A DNA stretch of 27,500 bases from Leishmania martiniquensis (GCF_017916325.1 NC_090156.1:395001-422500), one strand, 5' to 3'. Shown: positions 1 to 10,500, counted from the stretch's first letter. Notes: a model not told the origin generated them from the letters alone. Numbers and translations are program-made.

Positions 1-1
1 C

Positions 2-1747
2 GCCTTCATCAAGTCCGGCAAGCCACGCGAGGCGATAGACATGTACGTCCACCAGCACGACTTTGCCGCCGCGATGCGCGTCGCCGAGAACCACGATCCG
101 TCGGCGGTGCCGCAGGTGTGTGCCGCCAACGGGCGCGTGTGCTTTCAGCAGGGCAACTACAAGGAGGCGGAGACGCTGTTCTTGCGCGCGAACGCGCCGG
201 AGACGCTGCTGAAGATGTACATCGATGCGAAGATGTTTCAGGAGGCACAGCGGATGGCGAAGGAGTACTGCCCAGATATGCAGAGCGATGTGGCCAAGCG
301 GATGGCGCTCAACTCGAAGGACCCGCAGAAGGCCGGGGCGGTTTTGGAGGAGAACTGCGAGTATCAGATGGCGATCGAGACGTACCTTGCGGCGACGCCG
401 GAGACGGTGCCGGACCCGGCGACACTCGCCAACCTGTGGGTGCGCGCCGTGAAGGTGGCGCAGAAGCATACGCGCAATTTGCTGAAGGAGGTGCTGCGCA
501 GTGCGACGGACAAGCTCAAAGCGGCGCAGCGCTACGTCGAGGCCGGAAAGTGCCTGGAGGACTGCGAGGACTACAAAGCAGCCATCCACATGTACGTGCA
601 GGCGCGCAAGTTCGACATGGCTGAGTCGCTGGCGAAGCGCGTGAGCCCCGAGCTGGAGAACTTGGTGAAGCGCGCCATCGTGCAGGACAGCATATCGGGT
701 GGGTCCATGAAGGACGCCAAGGTGGTGGAGGAGATGGACCCCGAGGCGGCCATGAAGGCGTACATCAGCAAGGCGGACTTTTCGAATGCGCTGCGCATGG
801 CGGGGCAGAAGTCACAGGAGGAGGTGCAGTACGTGGCTGGACTGCAGGTGCAGCACCTCCTTCGTCAGGGCGACCCCGTGCCGTGCCTCGAGGCTCTCAG
901 CAGGAATCCCATGGATACGGATGACTTCCGCTTCTACGAGGCGTGGATGTCCCTAGCACAGAAGGTAATCCCGCTACTGCCGGGTGACGACGCGCTGGCG
1001 ACGCTTCTGCAGCCGCTGCATGACGGCCTTGTGAAGGTGATGGAGAGCATGTCGCGGTCTGGCCAGAGGAACGAGGACATCGCCAAGGCCACGGCGCTCG
1101 CGACCGTGGTGCACATCTACTACATGTCCCGAAGGATGGAGACGGAGTTGAACATGCCGGACTTTGCGGTGCAGCTCATGCTGGGGCTGCCGCGGTGGAT
1201 CCCACATGTGGCCCCGGATAAGGCTTTCTACGACGCCGGCATGGCTGCGAAGCGCTCGGGGCTGGAGGGGATGCAGGGCGTCGCCTTTCTGTATCTCAAC
1301 CGCGCACTCGACATCAACGAGCGCATCGACGACGGCGACGCTGACAGCAGCGGGATCGACAACACCGACTTTGCCGCCACAGACTTCCCACGGGTGTACC
1401 GGCTGCCGAAGGAGCCCACTGTCCCGGCACAGGCGATGGAGAAGGTGAACAACTGGGTGCTAACCGTGTCCGTCGACAATACAGCCGCCTTGAAGGACCG
1501 CACGCTCCCGATGGTGACGGATCTGGAGAGCGGGGAGCCAATGTTTGCCGGCTGCGTGAAGTCACCGCACACGGGCAAGGTGTTTCCGTCGTGTGCGGTG
1601 ACCGGCTACCCCGTCATGGGCGGCGATCTGACGAAGTGTTTGCAATGCCATCGCCTGGCGAACCAGGCAGACTGGAATAGGTTTGTGCTGACGGCAAAGC
1701 GCTGCCCGTGGTGCGGCGCGCCGGCAAGCCCCAACTTCAAGGTGTAG
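2..1747 (+). CDS. IFT172: Intraflagellar transport protein IFT172, C-terminal part (5' truncated by window edge)
   Basis: The frame is open from base 2, and the residues before the first ATG (41) already continue the family sequence, so this is the last 581 residues of a protein that is normally about 1,700-1,750 residues long. IFT172 is a peripheral subunit of the IFT-B complex, which carries cargo from the flagellar base to the tip. The fragment is an array of TPR-like helical hairpins, with recognisable stretches such as YVHQHDFAAAMRVAENHDP near residues 15-33. It ends in the family's C-terminal module: CAVTGYPV (about 531-538), CLQC (546-549), an N-x-x-D-W-N-R-F stretch and CPWC (568-571). 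That end has been described as U-box-like (from memory). The stop is TAG at 1745-1747. No frameshift is seen. Family assignment is firm; the N-terminal WD40 propellers lie outside the window. Confidence 0.93.
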   Translation, partial: AFIKSGKPREAIDMYVHQHDFAAAMRVAENHDPSAVPQVCAANGRVCFQQGNYKEAETLFLRANAPETLLKMYIDAKMFQEAQRMAKEYCPDMQSDVAKRMALNSKDPQKAGAVLEENCEYQMAIETYLAATPETVPDPATLANLWVRAVKVAQKHTRNLLKEVLRSATDKLKAAQRYVEAGKCLEDCEDYKAAIHMYVQARKFDMAESLAKRVSPELENLVKRAIVQDSISGGSMKDAKVVEEMDPEAAMKAYISKADFSNALRMAGQKSQEEVQYVAGLQVQHLLRQGDPVPCLEALSRNPMDTDDFRFYEAWMSLAQKVIPLLPGDDALATLLQPLHDGLVKVMESMSRSGQRNEDIAKATALATVVHIYYMSRRMETELNMPDFAVQLMLGLPRWIPHVAPDKAFYDAGMAAKRSGLEGMQGVAFLYLNRALDINERIDDGDADSSGIDNTDFAATDFPRVYRLPKEPTVPAQAMEKVNNWVLTVSVDNTAALKDRTLPMVTDLESGEPMFAGCVKSPHTGKVFPSCAVTGYPVMGGDLTKCLQCHRLANQADWNRFVLTAKRCPWCGAPASPNFKV

Positions 1748-1976
1748 GCGAGCGCGAGGGCGGCTGTGCAAGACCGTACTTTGCTGAAAGTGGCTTGCAG
1801 AGAGCGGGGCAGGCACCGACTCCGCCCCTCACCCTCACCCACGCCCCACAGGGCCACGAACGCGTGCACGCAGACCGATTTCGGCGCCTCTCCTTTCCCT
1901 CCCCTTTTTTCCGTTGAACCGATGTAGATGCAGTGACGGGGAATGGAGCACCGCTCTTCGTTTCTTTTTTTCCTTC

Positions 1977-1997
1977 GGGGGTGGGTAGGTGGGTGGG
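1977..1997 (+). repeat. G-quadruplex motif in IFT172 3' UTR
   Basis: Four G runs lie at 1977-1981, 1983-1985, 1991-1993 and 1995-1997, separated by loops of 1, 5 and 1 bases. This fits the canonical G3+N1-7 pattern on the coding strand, so the RNA could also fold. Confidence 0.6.
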
Positions 1998-2513
1998 CGC
2001 TACACTCTCTGTTTGTTTGGTGCTCGCAGCACCGTGTGTCTGCCCTCTCTCTGTGAGCGGACTGTTGCCGATAGATCTCTCTTCGCTGTCTCAGGTGAGA
2101 CGCCAGTTCATTGGTGTGAGTGGGCGAATGTGTGTGTGCGTGTGGAGGCGGTCGCGTGCGTCTCACCTGATGTATTCCCTCCAACACTACTTTCACAAGG
2201 TGTCCATCGGTAGCCCAAAAAACAGAAGCGAAAGAAACAGCGCGGCTAATATGGGAAGGCGGAGGGCGTTGGGGGTGGGGGTGAGACCTGCAGAGAGGGT
2301 GCTGAGGGAGAGGGGGTAACGATAGCGGTGTTGAAGAACACCTCTGCCCACCCGTTTTGCAGACACCCATCTCTCCCTCCTTCCTCCCATCACCGACGCC
2401 AGCTGGATGGTGTGACGGCAACTGCTCCCAATTGTGTTAGCAGAGCGGCATTCGATACCCCTTCCCCCCCAGGGGCTCTTCCCCTCGTGCGAGTAAGGCT
2501 CCTAACTATTTGT

Positions 2514-2526
2514 ACACACACACACA
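2514..2526. repeat. (CA)n microsatellite
   Basis: A short pure AC/CA run of about 13 bases in the spacer ahead of the 142-aa gene. Such runs are common in trypanosomatid UTRs. Confidence 0.8.
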
Positions 2527-2557
2527 TCTATCAACGTGGGATCCGCCTTTACTTGCC

Positions 2558-2596
2558 GCCGCCCCCCTTTTTTCTTCTACGTGAGTATCGTAGCAG
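2558..2596 (+). promoter_or_regulatory. Putative spliced-leader trans-splice acceptor for the 142-aa gene
   Basis: A pyrimidine tract rich in C and T (2558-2580) is followed by AG at 2584-2585, 2592-2593 and 2595-2596. Between these and the ATG at 2827 I find no other ATG, so a message spliced here would start translation at 2827 after a leader of about 230 bases. Which AG is used cannot be told from sequence alone. Confidence 0.45.
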
Positions 2597-2826
2597 GTCA
2601 GAGGGCGTTTCTATCTCGCGGCACGGTGCCCCCGTCCTTCATCCTTAGCCAGCACCCACCGTAGTTTATAGGAATTGTACACGTGGGCCTCTGTGCGTGA
2701 TCCTCCCTTCGACCTCGACCGCGTGCAAGCTCTTTCGAGTCGAGTCACCCACTCACCCCCTATATTCACACGTGCGCGAACGCCCACCTCATTTAGGCAC
2801 GCTGGCGGACGACACGAGCCCCCAAA

Positions 2827-3255
2827 ATGGTTCGCTATGTGCAGCGCCCGTGGTTCTCGCCTCTGGGCTTCATGGCGTCCAGCCCGACCGCCTACGCTCC
2901 AATGATGGTGTGCATGGCCCTCGCCATCATCTTTCCGTTCCGCTATCAAATCTCTGAGTACTTCGAGCGCCAACACGACGGGCCGCATGTAGAGTTGCGA
3001 CGCAAAGCTGTCAAGTACTACGCCGAGATGGAGCGCATGCACCGCCGGCAGGCGCTGGTGAATCTGGAGAGCATCCAAGATGACAACGCGCCGCACCGCC
3101 TCTCTGCGGTGCTGTCAGTAGAGTCTCTCCAGGCCGGCCATCTAGACCAGGAGTACAACTATTGGTACGCCCACGAGCGCGACGCGATCCGGGCGGAGAA
3201 GCTCATGATGGAGATACGCGAGTTGAAGGCGAAGATGGCTGCCGACAGTGCGTGA
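2827..3255 (+). CDS. Small conserved-type hypothetical protein with one transmembrane segment (142 aa)
   Basis: I do not recognise this protein. The ATG sits in a favourable context (AAAATGG) and no ATG intervenes downstream of the nearest plausible splice acceptors. The N-terminus (MVRYVQRPWFSP) is short and basic/aromatic, followed by a hydrophobic stretch at about residues 22-38 (AYAPMMVCMALAIIFPF). That looks like a single signal-anchor or inner-membrane helix rather than a cleaved signal peptide. The rest (about 45-142) is highly charged and probably helical, with EMERMHRRQALVNLE near 61-75 and a charged C-terminal helix ending in KAKMAADSA. Size and layout resemble accessory subunits of mitochondrial inner-membrane complexes, but that is only an analogy. 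Even amino-acid usage and a clean frame between two long spacers support a real gene. Confidence 0.75.
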   Translation: MVRYVQRPWFSPLGFMASSPTAYAPMMVCMALAIIFPFRYQISEYFERQHDGPHVELRRKAVKYYAEMERMHRRQALVNLESIQDDNAPHRLSAVLSVESLQAGHLDQEYNYWYAHERDAIRAEKLMMEIRELKAKMAADSA

Positions 3256-3861
3256 GAGAGCGAGGCAGAAGACACGGCGGGAAGGGGGTGGACGATCCCA
3301 TCGATGGCCCCTTTCCCTATTCTCCTCTTTTCTTGTGGCTGTGTGTGCATGCGCATGTTGAAGTGCGCCACCATTCGTGGCGCACATCTCGCGGCGCCAA
3401 CTCACTCTCTTACATGTACGCAGTGGCTGGCGAAGCACTGTTCTCTCACGGCATACTCGGTGCGCACATTTCCCACGCGCGCGTGTGTGTGTGTCCGCTC
3501 CCCTCCTCAGCTTTCTGTATATCGTCCGCGTTCTCTGTTCTGCCAGCGCGTGCTTCCTCACGTCATTGTGTCTCTGCCGCTCATCATCGCCCTCATCGTC
3601 TGAGTGCGTTGCGCGCCCACCCGCCTGCGTGTGTGTGTGCGTATGTCGCGTGTAGTTGGTGCGGAGAGACGCAAAGGGGGCTTTCACCAAAGAAAAAATT
3701 GAATTATATACGCGGTTGCTCCACCGACATGAGAGTGCGAAAAAAAAGGCCAACGAACGTGGGGCTTAGGGCAGAGGAGAGGACGACTTCTCCGCACGCC
3801 CCACAACTGCATCCCCCAGCGCGACTTTCGTTCCCCTGCTCGGCGTGAGGGTGTGACTGTG

Positions 3862-3874
3862 CCCCCCCCCCCCC
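3862..3874. repeat. Homopolymer C13 tract
   Basis: Thirteen consecutive C residues, followed by ACCCGGGAGAGGGGG. The tract is probably length-variable and prone to sequencing error. Confidence 0.85.
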
Positions 3875-4199
3875 ACCCGGGAGAGGGGGAGGAAGGAGTA
3901 CTGAAGATGGGGGCGGCGGCGTGGCGGCGTCTCGACCTTTGCCCACCTCACCCCCGCACGCTCGTCTTACCGAGCAGCGATGATCCCTTGATGAATCGTA
4001 TGCCCAGGTGTCTTCAGCCACGCCGCGCGTGTATCCCTACATGCACGCAGCCTCGCGCAGCACCCCAAGCCGCGTGAGCGCTTCCGCGACCCTCTCCTGC
4101 CCTGATACCTGCGCCTGCGACGGACCTCGAGTCTTCCCATTCCGCGCCTCTCTTTCCCTCTCGTGCAGCACACTCCTCCGCCCTTTTCTTCAATCGCTG

Positions 4200-4243
4200 C
4201 ACACACACATATATATATATATAATATAATATACGCATGTGTG
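4200..4243. repeat. CA/TA dinucleotide block with inverted-repeat ends
   Basis: A (CA)n run (4200-4209) passes into an AT-only alternating stretch (about 4209-4233) and closes with ATGTGTG (4237-4243), which is the reverse complement of CACACAT at 4204-4210. It is a strongly AT-rich island in GC-rich DNA and could extrude as a cruciform or melt easily. Confidence 0.75.
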
Positions 4244-4394
4244 CGGACGTTGAAGAGCGCAGCCCACCTTAAAGACATTTTCCCTATTGAGTGGAACGCC
4301 ATAGACGCCAACAATAGACCACACGACACACTTTCTCTCGCCCCTCCCATTCGGTGCCCCCTTTCCCCTTACTCAAGTGAGCAAACGCGCACCC

Positions 4395-4483
4395 TGCCGC
4401 TCTCTTGCAGGGCGACATGCATAGACGGCTGCGCACGGCAAATCCGCTGTCTCACTCGTCCTTCCTTCACCTTTTTAAAAAAG
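4395..4483 (+). promoter_or_regulatory. Putative trans-splice acceptor region for the 2067-aa gene (two candidates)
   Basis: Candidate one is a pyrimidine stretch ending in TTGCAG at 4410. Candidate two is a CT-rich tract (about 4456-4475) followed by an A run and AG at 4482-4483. The second leaves a 43-base leader to the ATG at 4527 with no upstream ATG. The first would include an ATG at 4417 that opens an overlapping frame. Confidence 0.4.
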
Positions 4484-4526
4484 AAAACGAAAAACCTCCC
4501 TATCCTTGGCGCGGTCTTTGCGTTTC

Positions 4527-7500
4527 ATGGGCGAGCACGCGCTCACCAATGCGAACTTGCCGCTCATGTCTCGCGTCGACTGCGCACCACAGCGGATGGC
4601 TGGTGACGCAACATTCACCACATTCGAGACGGCGCTGTCGGCGTCGGTGCCTTCAAGCACATCTGCAACCACTTCAACCTTTGCGCACCACTTCGTTCCC
4701 TGGCAGCGTGCGCGCAGTCGTGGGGTAGATCCGTATCAAGTGTGCCGAGAACATGTGGACGAGCTCCTGAAGCTGCAAAGAGAGCAGGTAGATCTTGCTC
4801 AGTCGTTGAGGGCTGCGCTGCACGTCGCGCTCATGAACTCAGGTCCGATTTTGGGATCGGACGCCGCAGGCGTTGCCGCGCAGCAGGCGAGGGTCGCAAA
4901 GGTAGTCAACAATAACGTCGAAAATGTTCTCCCTGTCTGCCGCGGCGATAACAGCCACAACCGCAGCAACGCGCGCGAGCAAGGGCCGACGAGTGGTGTC
5001 ACCCAAGCTGGCACTCCACCAACTCCGAAGCCGTCATCATCGCTGTTATTGGTGCCTTCTCTTATGCCTCTCGTGCACCGCCTGCATGTCCTCCAGCGCG
5101 AGTCGGCCGAGTTTGCTTTCACCCGATGCATGCCGTCACTGGCGGAGCTGTTCGCCACCTTCGAGGCGTATTGGGCCTGGAAGCGCTCTCAGATGTGCGA
5201 TGGCGGCGCGTGGGGCGACGAAGAAGTCGGCCGAACCCCTGTCACTGGAGACGTAGCTTCCACTCCCCGCACGACAGATGATGCGACAGCAGAGAAGCGA
5301 GTGTCTCCACACCGACTCGGCCAGCAGCAGCGACCGCTGACGCTGCGCCAGCGTTACGATCAGGCGGTGCATGTCCGTGACGAGTTTCTCAGCCTTCTGC
5401 AGCTGCACGCGGAGGCGGTGCGCGCCTTCGATGCCCAACTGGAGCAGTGGTGCCAATGCCGAGACTCTGCTCCAGCCGCACAAGCCGCTGAAGGATGGCC
5501 ATCAGAGAGCCCTGCTGGCACCGCTGGCACACCTGCCGCTATAGCACGCGATGCCGGCACGCAGGCCCAGGCTCCGCGGTGCGAGCTTGAGGCGTTCGTG
5601 TTGCAGCTTGTTGAGGTGGCGCAGGCGACACACCACATCGCGCAACTGCTGCAGGCTGCGCTACGTGCGTTGTGCCGTCCCTCTCCACGCACGACTGTGC
5701 CTTCAGTCAGGCCCAGCGTGGCTGCGGCGGGGAGGGCCGAGACATTCTCAAGCGCCTTGGAAGAGTCACGGCAGACGGAGAGGCACGCGGCTGACTCTGA
5801 CGACGGCGTGGAGGAAGGGGGACTCCGTCGGCTGCAATGCCGGCATTCTGTCAATGCAGAAGAGTTCCTCAACAGCCGTACAGGCGCAAAGCGTGGCAGG
5901 GCGTATTCCTTGACCGAGCCCAGCGGCATCACACTATCCTTGCCGGCATCTCGAGCCGGCGGCGCGGCGACGCGTCCGCGGTGCAGCCCGTGTAGTGCGT
6001 TGGGCTCTCATGCTCGTACACCCAGACGGTGTGCCAAGCCGACTCGATGCGGTGGTGCTCGATTGGCCGAGAGTGCCGAGGACGACGCACACGGCGCCTG
6101 GGCAGATGCTTTGTCGCCGCTCACTCCGCCTCCGGCTGCTGCGACGGCCTCCGTGAGCCCGTCATCCCCCCCTCCACGCCGTGTAGAGCACGGTGACCCG
6201 CCTAGCAAGCAGCTGCGGAGACAGCGGCACTGCCAGCGCCGTCTGTCACCCTCTTCGCTCTCGCCGTCGGATGCAGCGGCTCCGGCGCGGGGTAGTGCTT
6301 CGCCGGCGGTCACCTCGTGCACATCGTCCCGGTGCGCGTCCCCATGCAGTGCCGGTGCCGTCTCACTATCGCCGCTGACGGAGCAGTGCGGCGCCGCCGC
6401 AGTCGCTGCCGCCATCGTGCCTGCGCACCCGGGCGAGGAGAGCACGAACAGAGAGCAGCAGCGCCCCGATCCGGCGCTGGCCTTCGCCTCTCAGCTCGAC
6501 AGTCCAGGCGGCGGAGAGGTGTACAGAAGTGCCGAGGCTGCCGTGACGCCTGTCGTCACCGTGCGCCTTGCGGCGGATGCAGCAGTGCTGCACGATCGTG
6601 ACGGTGACCAGGCGAGCCACCTTAGCGCCGATGCTAGGCATCTGCCATGGACGATGGGAAGCTCTCTCTCTCGAGATATGGCTCGATCGCTGCTGCGTGA
6701 ATTGACCTCAGTCTCAGCCGATTCCGTGGCTGGAGAGGGTGCGCGGCTGTGCAAGAGCCCTCAGCCAGCCGCTAGCTGTCGCCGAGACGTCCGTGAAGGA
6801 CCCACAGCCGTTGACAGCGTGCTTCAGATTTTTGGGGAGGCGGTCGCCGTATATGCATCACCGCTTTCCGAGCAGCCCTTGGGCCGTAACGCCGATGCTC
6901 TAGCCCTTGCCACCTCGTCAGAGGTCGCCGATGGAGCGGAGATCGAGGAGGGCCGCGCGAAATCGCAGCCCTCCCCGTCGCCGTCTCTTCCGCCGCAGCG
7001 CACTTCAGAGGCGCGCGCGCCAGCCGCTGTGGCACCGACGCACGCGTCTGTGACTCAGAGCAGGAGTATCTCTCTAAAGTACCTCTCGCCGCGATCGCCC
7101 TCGATAGTCGGTGCTACGACCCGCAGCACAACATGCGATGCATACGGTGGCGCAGATGAATGGGGCTGCACCAGTGTCGGCCGTGCAGCCTCGATTCCAA
7201 CATGCCTGTGGCCGCAGCTGCGTGACAACGCGGCGCCGCCGTCGCCCTCCTCTGCCGCGCAGCTGCTGGCCTCTACCGACGTTACTGAAGATGCCCCGCC
7301 GGAACATCCCACAACGGCACCAGCGTCTGTGCCCGTTCACGCGTCATCAAAAGAGAGAGAGGGCAGTCGCGAGGCAACAAGCGCCCACGCCGCTTCGCGC
7401 ACATTGGACCCAAATTTCTACACCGCGCCTGCTAGCGGCATTAACGTCCCGCCACCTCCGGCTCTTGCTGCCGCCTTTCGTGCGTCTACGAGCACTGCAC

Positions 7501-10500
7501 CATCGGAGTCGTCGCCGAGGCTGCCAGACCAGGCACAGCGCCCCAATCAGCAGCAGCAGGGACATCAAGAACGCCACGTGAGAGAGTGGGACCGCACAAT
7601 GAGTCCCACTCCCCTGCTCCTCGGCAGTTTTGAGAGTGAGATGGCTAAGGTTCAGCAGCGTCTTCAAGAGCCCGCGCCACGGCGGCACACCTCACCAGTG
7701 TTCTGCGCAAGCAGCGCAGCGGCTGACGACCACCCTCCTACTGAGGCGCTGCACCGCTCGCTGGAGGATCGCGTGCGGCTTACCATGCAAGAAGAGCTTA
7801 AGGCTGTGCGCGCGGAGACGCGCCACAACCTACGCAGGATACGCAAGTACGTTAAGCATACGCTGGAGGAGGTGGCGGAAGTGGTCTCCGCAGCGAGCAG
7901 CCGCAACCAGAGCAGCAGAGGTAGCAGCTGCGTGAGTCGTCGAAGCCAACCCTCTGGTACCGCACACGAGGATAGCGACAGTGGTGCCGATACCCACAGA
8001 GGAGACGCGAAGCCCACAACGGCAGCAGAGAAGCAGCGACGCTCTGAACGTGCTTCACAGCATGCCCAAACCGAAGCACTGGCAGCCTCCAGCGAGACCA
8101 GAAGCTCGGCGACTCGCCCTTTCCCACTCTCGATCGCCGCTCAGCAGCAGACGGCGCCCGCGGTGCCTGCATCTCCAAAAACACAAGAGCTTCAACGCTC
8201 CTTGGCAGCAGCGGAGGCCAAGGCGGCACGCCTCGAGCAGCTCACGGTGCAGCTGAAGAAGCGACTTTGGATGGCGGAGTTGTCACAGTTGTCACCTGAG
8301 CCAGGAACGCGGTTACCCCTAAAGTTAGCAACAGCAGGAAAGAGGCACCTAAGCCTGCGCGACGCGCTTGTGTACGGCCCCTCGAGTGACGCTGGCGACA
8401 CAGAGGGGGAGGACGGCAACTGGCCGACGGACCGGCACGCAGTTGCAATCGAGGACCGCTCCGAAGATCACAGCACGGCTGCAGATGGAGTGGCGGCCGA
8501 GGAGCGAGCAATGCTGTATTTTGTAGACCGCGAGTTGGGCGGCCGCACCGCGCGGGACGCACGCGCTCTTTCTCAACGCCACCCGAGCACACTTCTCCAC
8601 CCGACGAGTAAGATGCCTGGCTCATCATGCCAGGTGTCATGTGACAGCGGCTGCTCGTCTTTGTGCATGGGTCGTGAGCGTTCGCCTGACATGTGCACCT
8701 TTGAAGAGAACGCAGATGCCCCCATTCTCCCGGTAACCGTCTTGGCTCCTGCCGGGGCGACTGGGGGACTGCCCAGTCGCTGGCGAGACTTGAGCTCTGC
8801 GGCGCCTCTCGGCACCACCGGCATCTCGAATGCAGCGCGCTCACTCGGTATTCGTCGGCAGCGGGCGTCCATCTTCCAAATGCTGCGCCAGAGTCAAGCC
8901 GCGTGCGATGTGCTGCCATCCGCACCAACTGGGCAACAGCCGCTGCAGCCGAGCGACGGCTCTCCGCTATGCCCATCTCTGCCGCAGCAGCATCTCTCTG
9001 CAGGCGCAGCGGCTGAACTGCCCGCTATCCGTACGCGACCGGCGCAGTCGACAGAGCAGTCGTTACCGCGGCGTCAGACTCAGCAACTCAGCCGCCATCC
9101 CTACAACGCAGGCGATCTACCTAATGGGGACACAAGAAACACAAAAAAAAGGGCCGCAGCCCGCAACCTTCAGCCATCAGTCTCCTCACACTACTACGCA
9201 GCGATCTCTGGAGCCGACGACAGTGGCACCAGCTTTGCAGCAGGGGCGAGGCTGCGATCACCCGCTTCAGCCAGCGCACTTCGCGCTGAGCAGGTGCTGC
9301 AGAATGCAAAGCGGCTTCTAGAACGCCGAAGTGCGTCTCTAGCTGCTGGGCATCACGACGTCGAGGGCAACGGGCCCTCGAGCATGCCACTTGTCGGGGG
9401 CTTGCAGTCGTCCTTCAGTGCCGTATCACCAGCCGAAGCGTGGGCAGACACCAGGGAGAGCTGCCTCGAGATGCTTCATCATCACAGAGGGGGTACTGCA
9501 GGGGGCACGCCTGCTTCCTCTGTCGGCCACCTCAGAAATCCACGTCAGTGGGGTGATTTTGCGGAGCATCCTGACGGCGTCTCCCCTCCTCCACGCACCC
9601 TTTCGGACGCTGCCCCGCACTCAGGCATGGCGGACGCTGTCTTGGGGTCGCAGTGTGTGAGTGGTTCGGTGGGCCGTCGCACAGTCAGCTCCTTCGCGGC
9701 GGATGGTGGTGGTGAGTCGCGCTCGCGCTCTCTCTCACCGGACTGCGCCCACCACGGCTATGACATGTCCCCTTGCTCAGCCGTGGCGTATTCCACCGGC
9801 AAGTTGCCGCGCGCCTCTTCCACATCGGACGCCAAAGCCGCACCGAGCTCGATGGGGCTGCGTACTACCCCACCGTCGACCGTCGACGGCCCGCCGCTTC
9901 TGGGTGGCGTATCTCGTGCGTTGACGGCAATACACGCGCGGCATCGTGCTGACAGCGCCACATCGCCCATCTCCCGCGAAGGTACTGGGGTGGGGGCGGT
10001 GACGGGCAGGGGAGAGCTCAGTAACAGTACCAACAGCGATACCACTTCGCACGATCGCGAGCTCAGCGTGCGCGCCATCGCGCCTTCCACGGAGTTCGGC
10101 TGCAACCCCCCGCTGACCTGCGCAACGGCAACAGGCAGCACGCGCGGGTACCGGAGTCCCTCGTCACGACCACCCTCCACTGCAGGGCAGCTTGCGCTTG
10201 ATAGCGGACGAGAAGTTTCGGTGTCCCTGACATCGCGCCCGAGCCGCAGTACGAGTCATCGCCCTGCCTACTCGGCGTCGTCTACATCGTCGAGCGACGG
10301 TGCTCAGCAGCACTTCCTCAGCAAGCTGGACGGTGAGGAGTCCACTTTGGCAGCCGCCCTTGACCAGCTTCGGACGCAGCAGCGGCAGCTGAGGGAGAAG
10401 CAGCAGCAGGTGTTGCTGCTGCTGCCGAAGCGGAAGGCTCTCTTGGACTCGGTGCATGCACCGTCGCGACCGACTCGTGGCGACTGCCAACGCGCTGCCG

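Larger units (their letters stand above)
1748..2826 (+). other. Intergenic spacer: IFT172 3' UTR plus leader of the next gene
   Basis: This 1.08-kb spacer shows no convincing gene. It contains T-rich and pyrimidine-rich stretches (about 1885-1915 and 1960-1975), two G-run clusters able to form quadruplexes (1977-1997 and 2253-2281), a short (CA)n run at 2514-2526, and a pyrimidine tract at 2558-2580 followed by AG dinucleotides. Open frames here on both strands are biased by low complexity and have no protein-like composition. Confidence 0.7.
3256..4526 (+). other. Intergenic spacer between the 142-aa and 2067-aa genes
   Basis: A 1.27-kb spacer with no credible gene. It contains GT/CA-rich low complexity near 3480-3500 and 3620-3650, a homopolymer of 13 C (3862-3874) next to a G/A-rich stretch, a CA-TA-ATGTGTG inverted-repeat block (4200-4243), and two candidate splice-acceptor contexts near 4410 and 4483. 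Frames read through it give His/Cys/Arg-rich low-complexity peptides typical of non-coding sequence. Confidence 0.7.

Noticed and set aside
1606..2421. 271-codon minus-strand frame across the end of IFT172 and its spacer
   Set aside because: Translation is His/Pro/Arg low complexity from CA/GT-rich DNA, and it opposes the direction of the whole unit.
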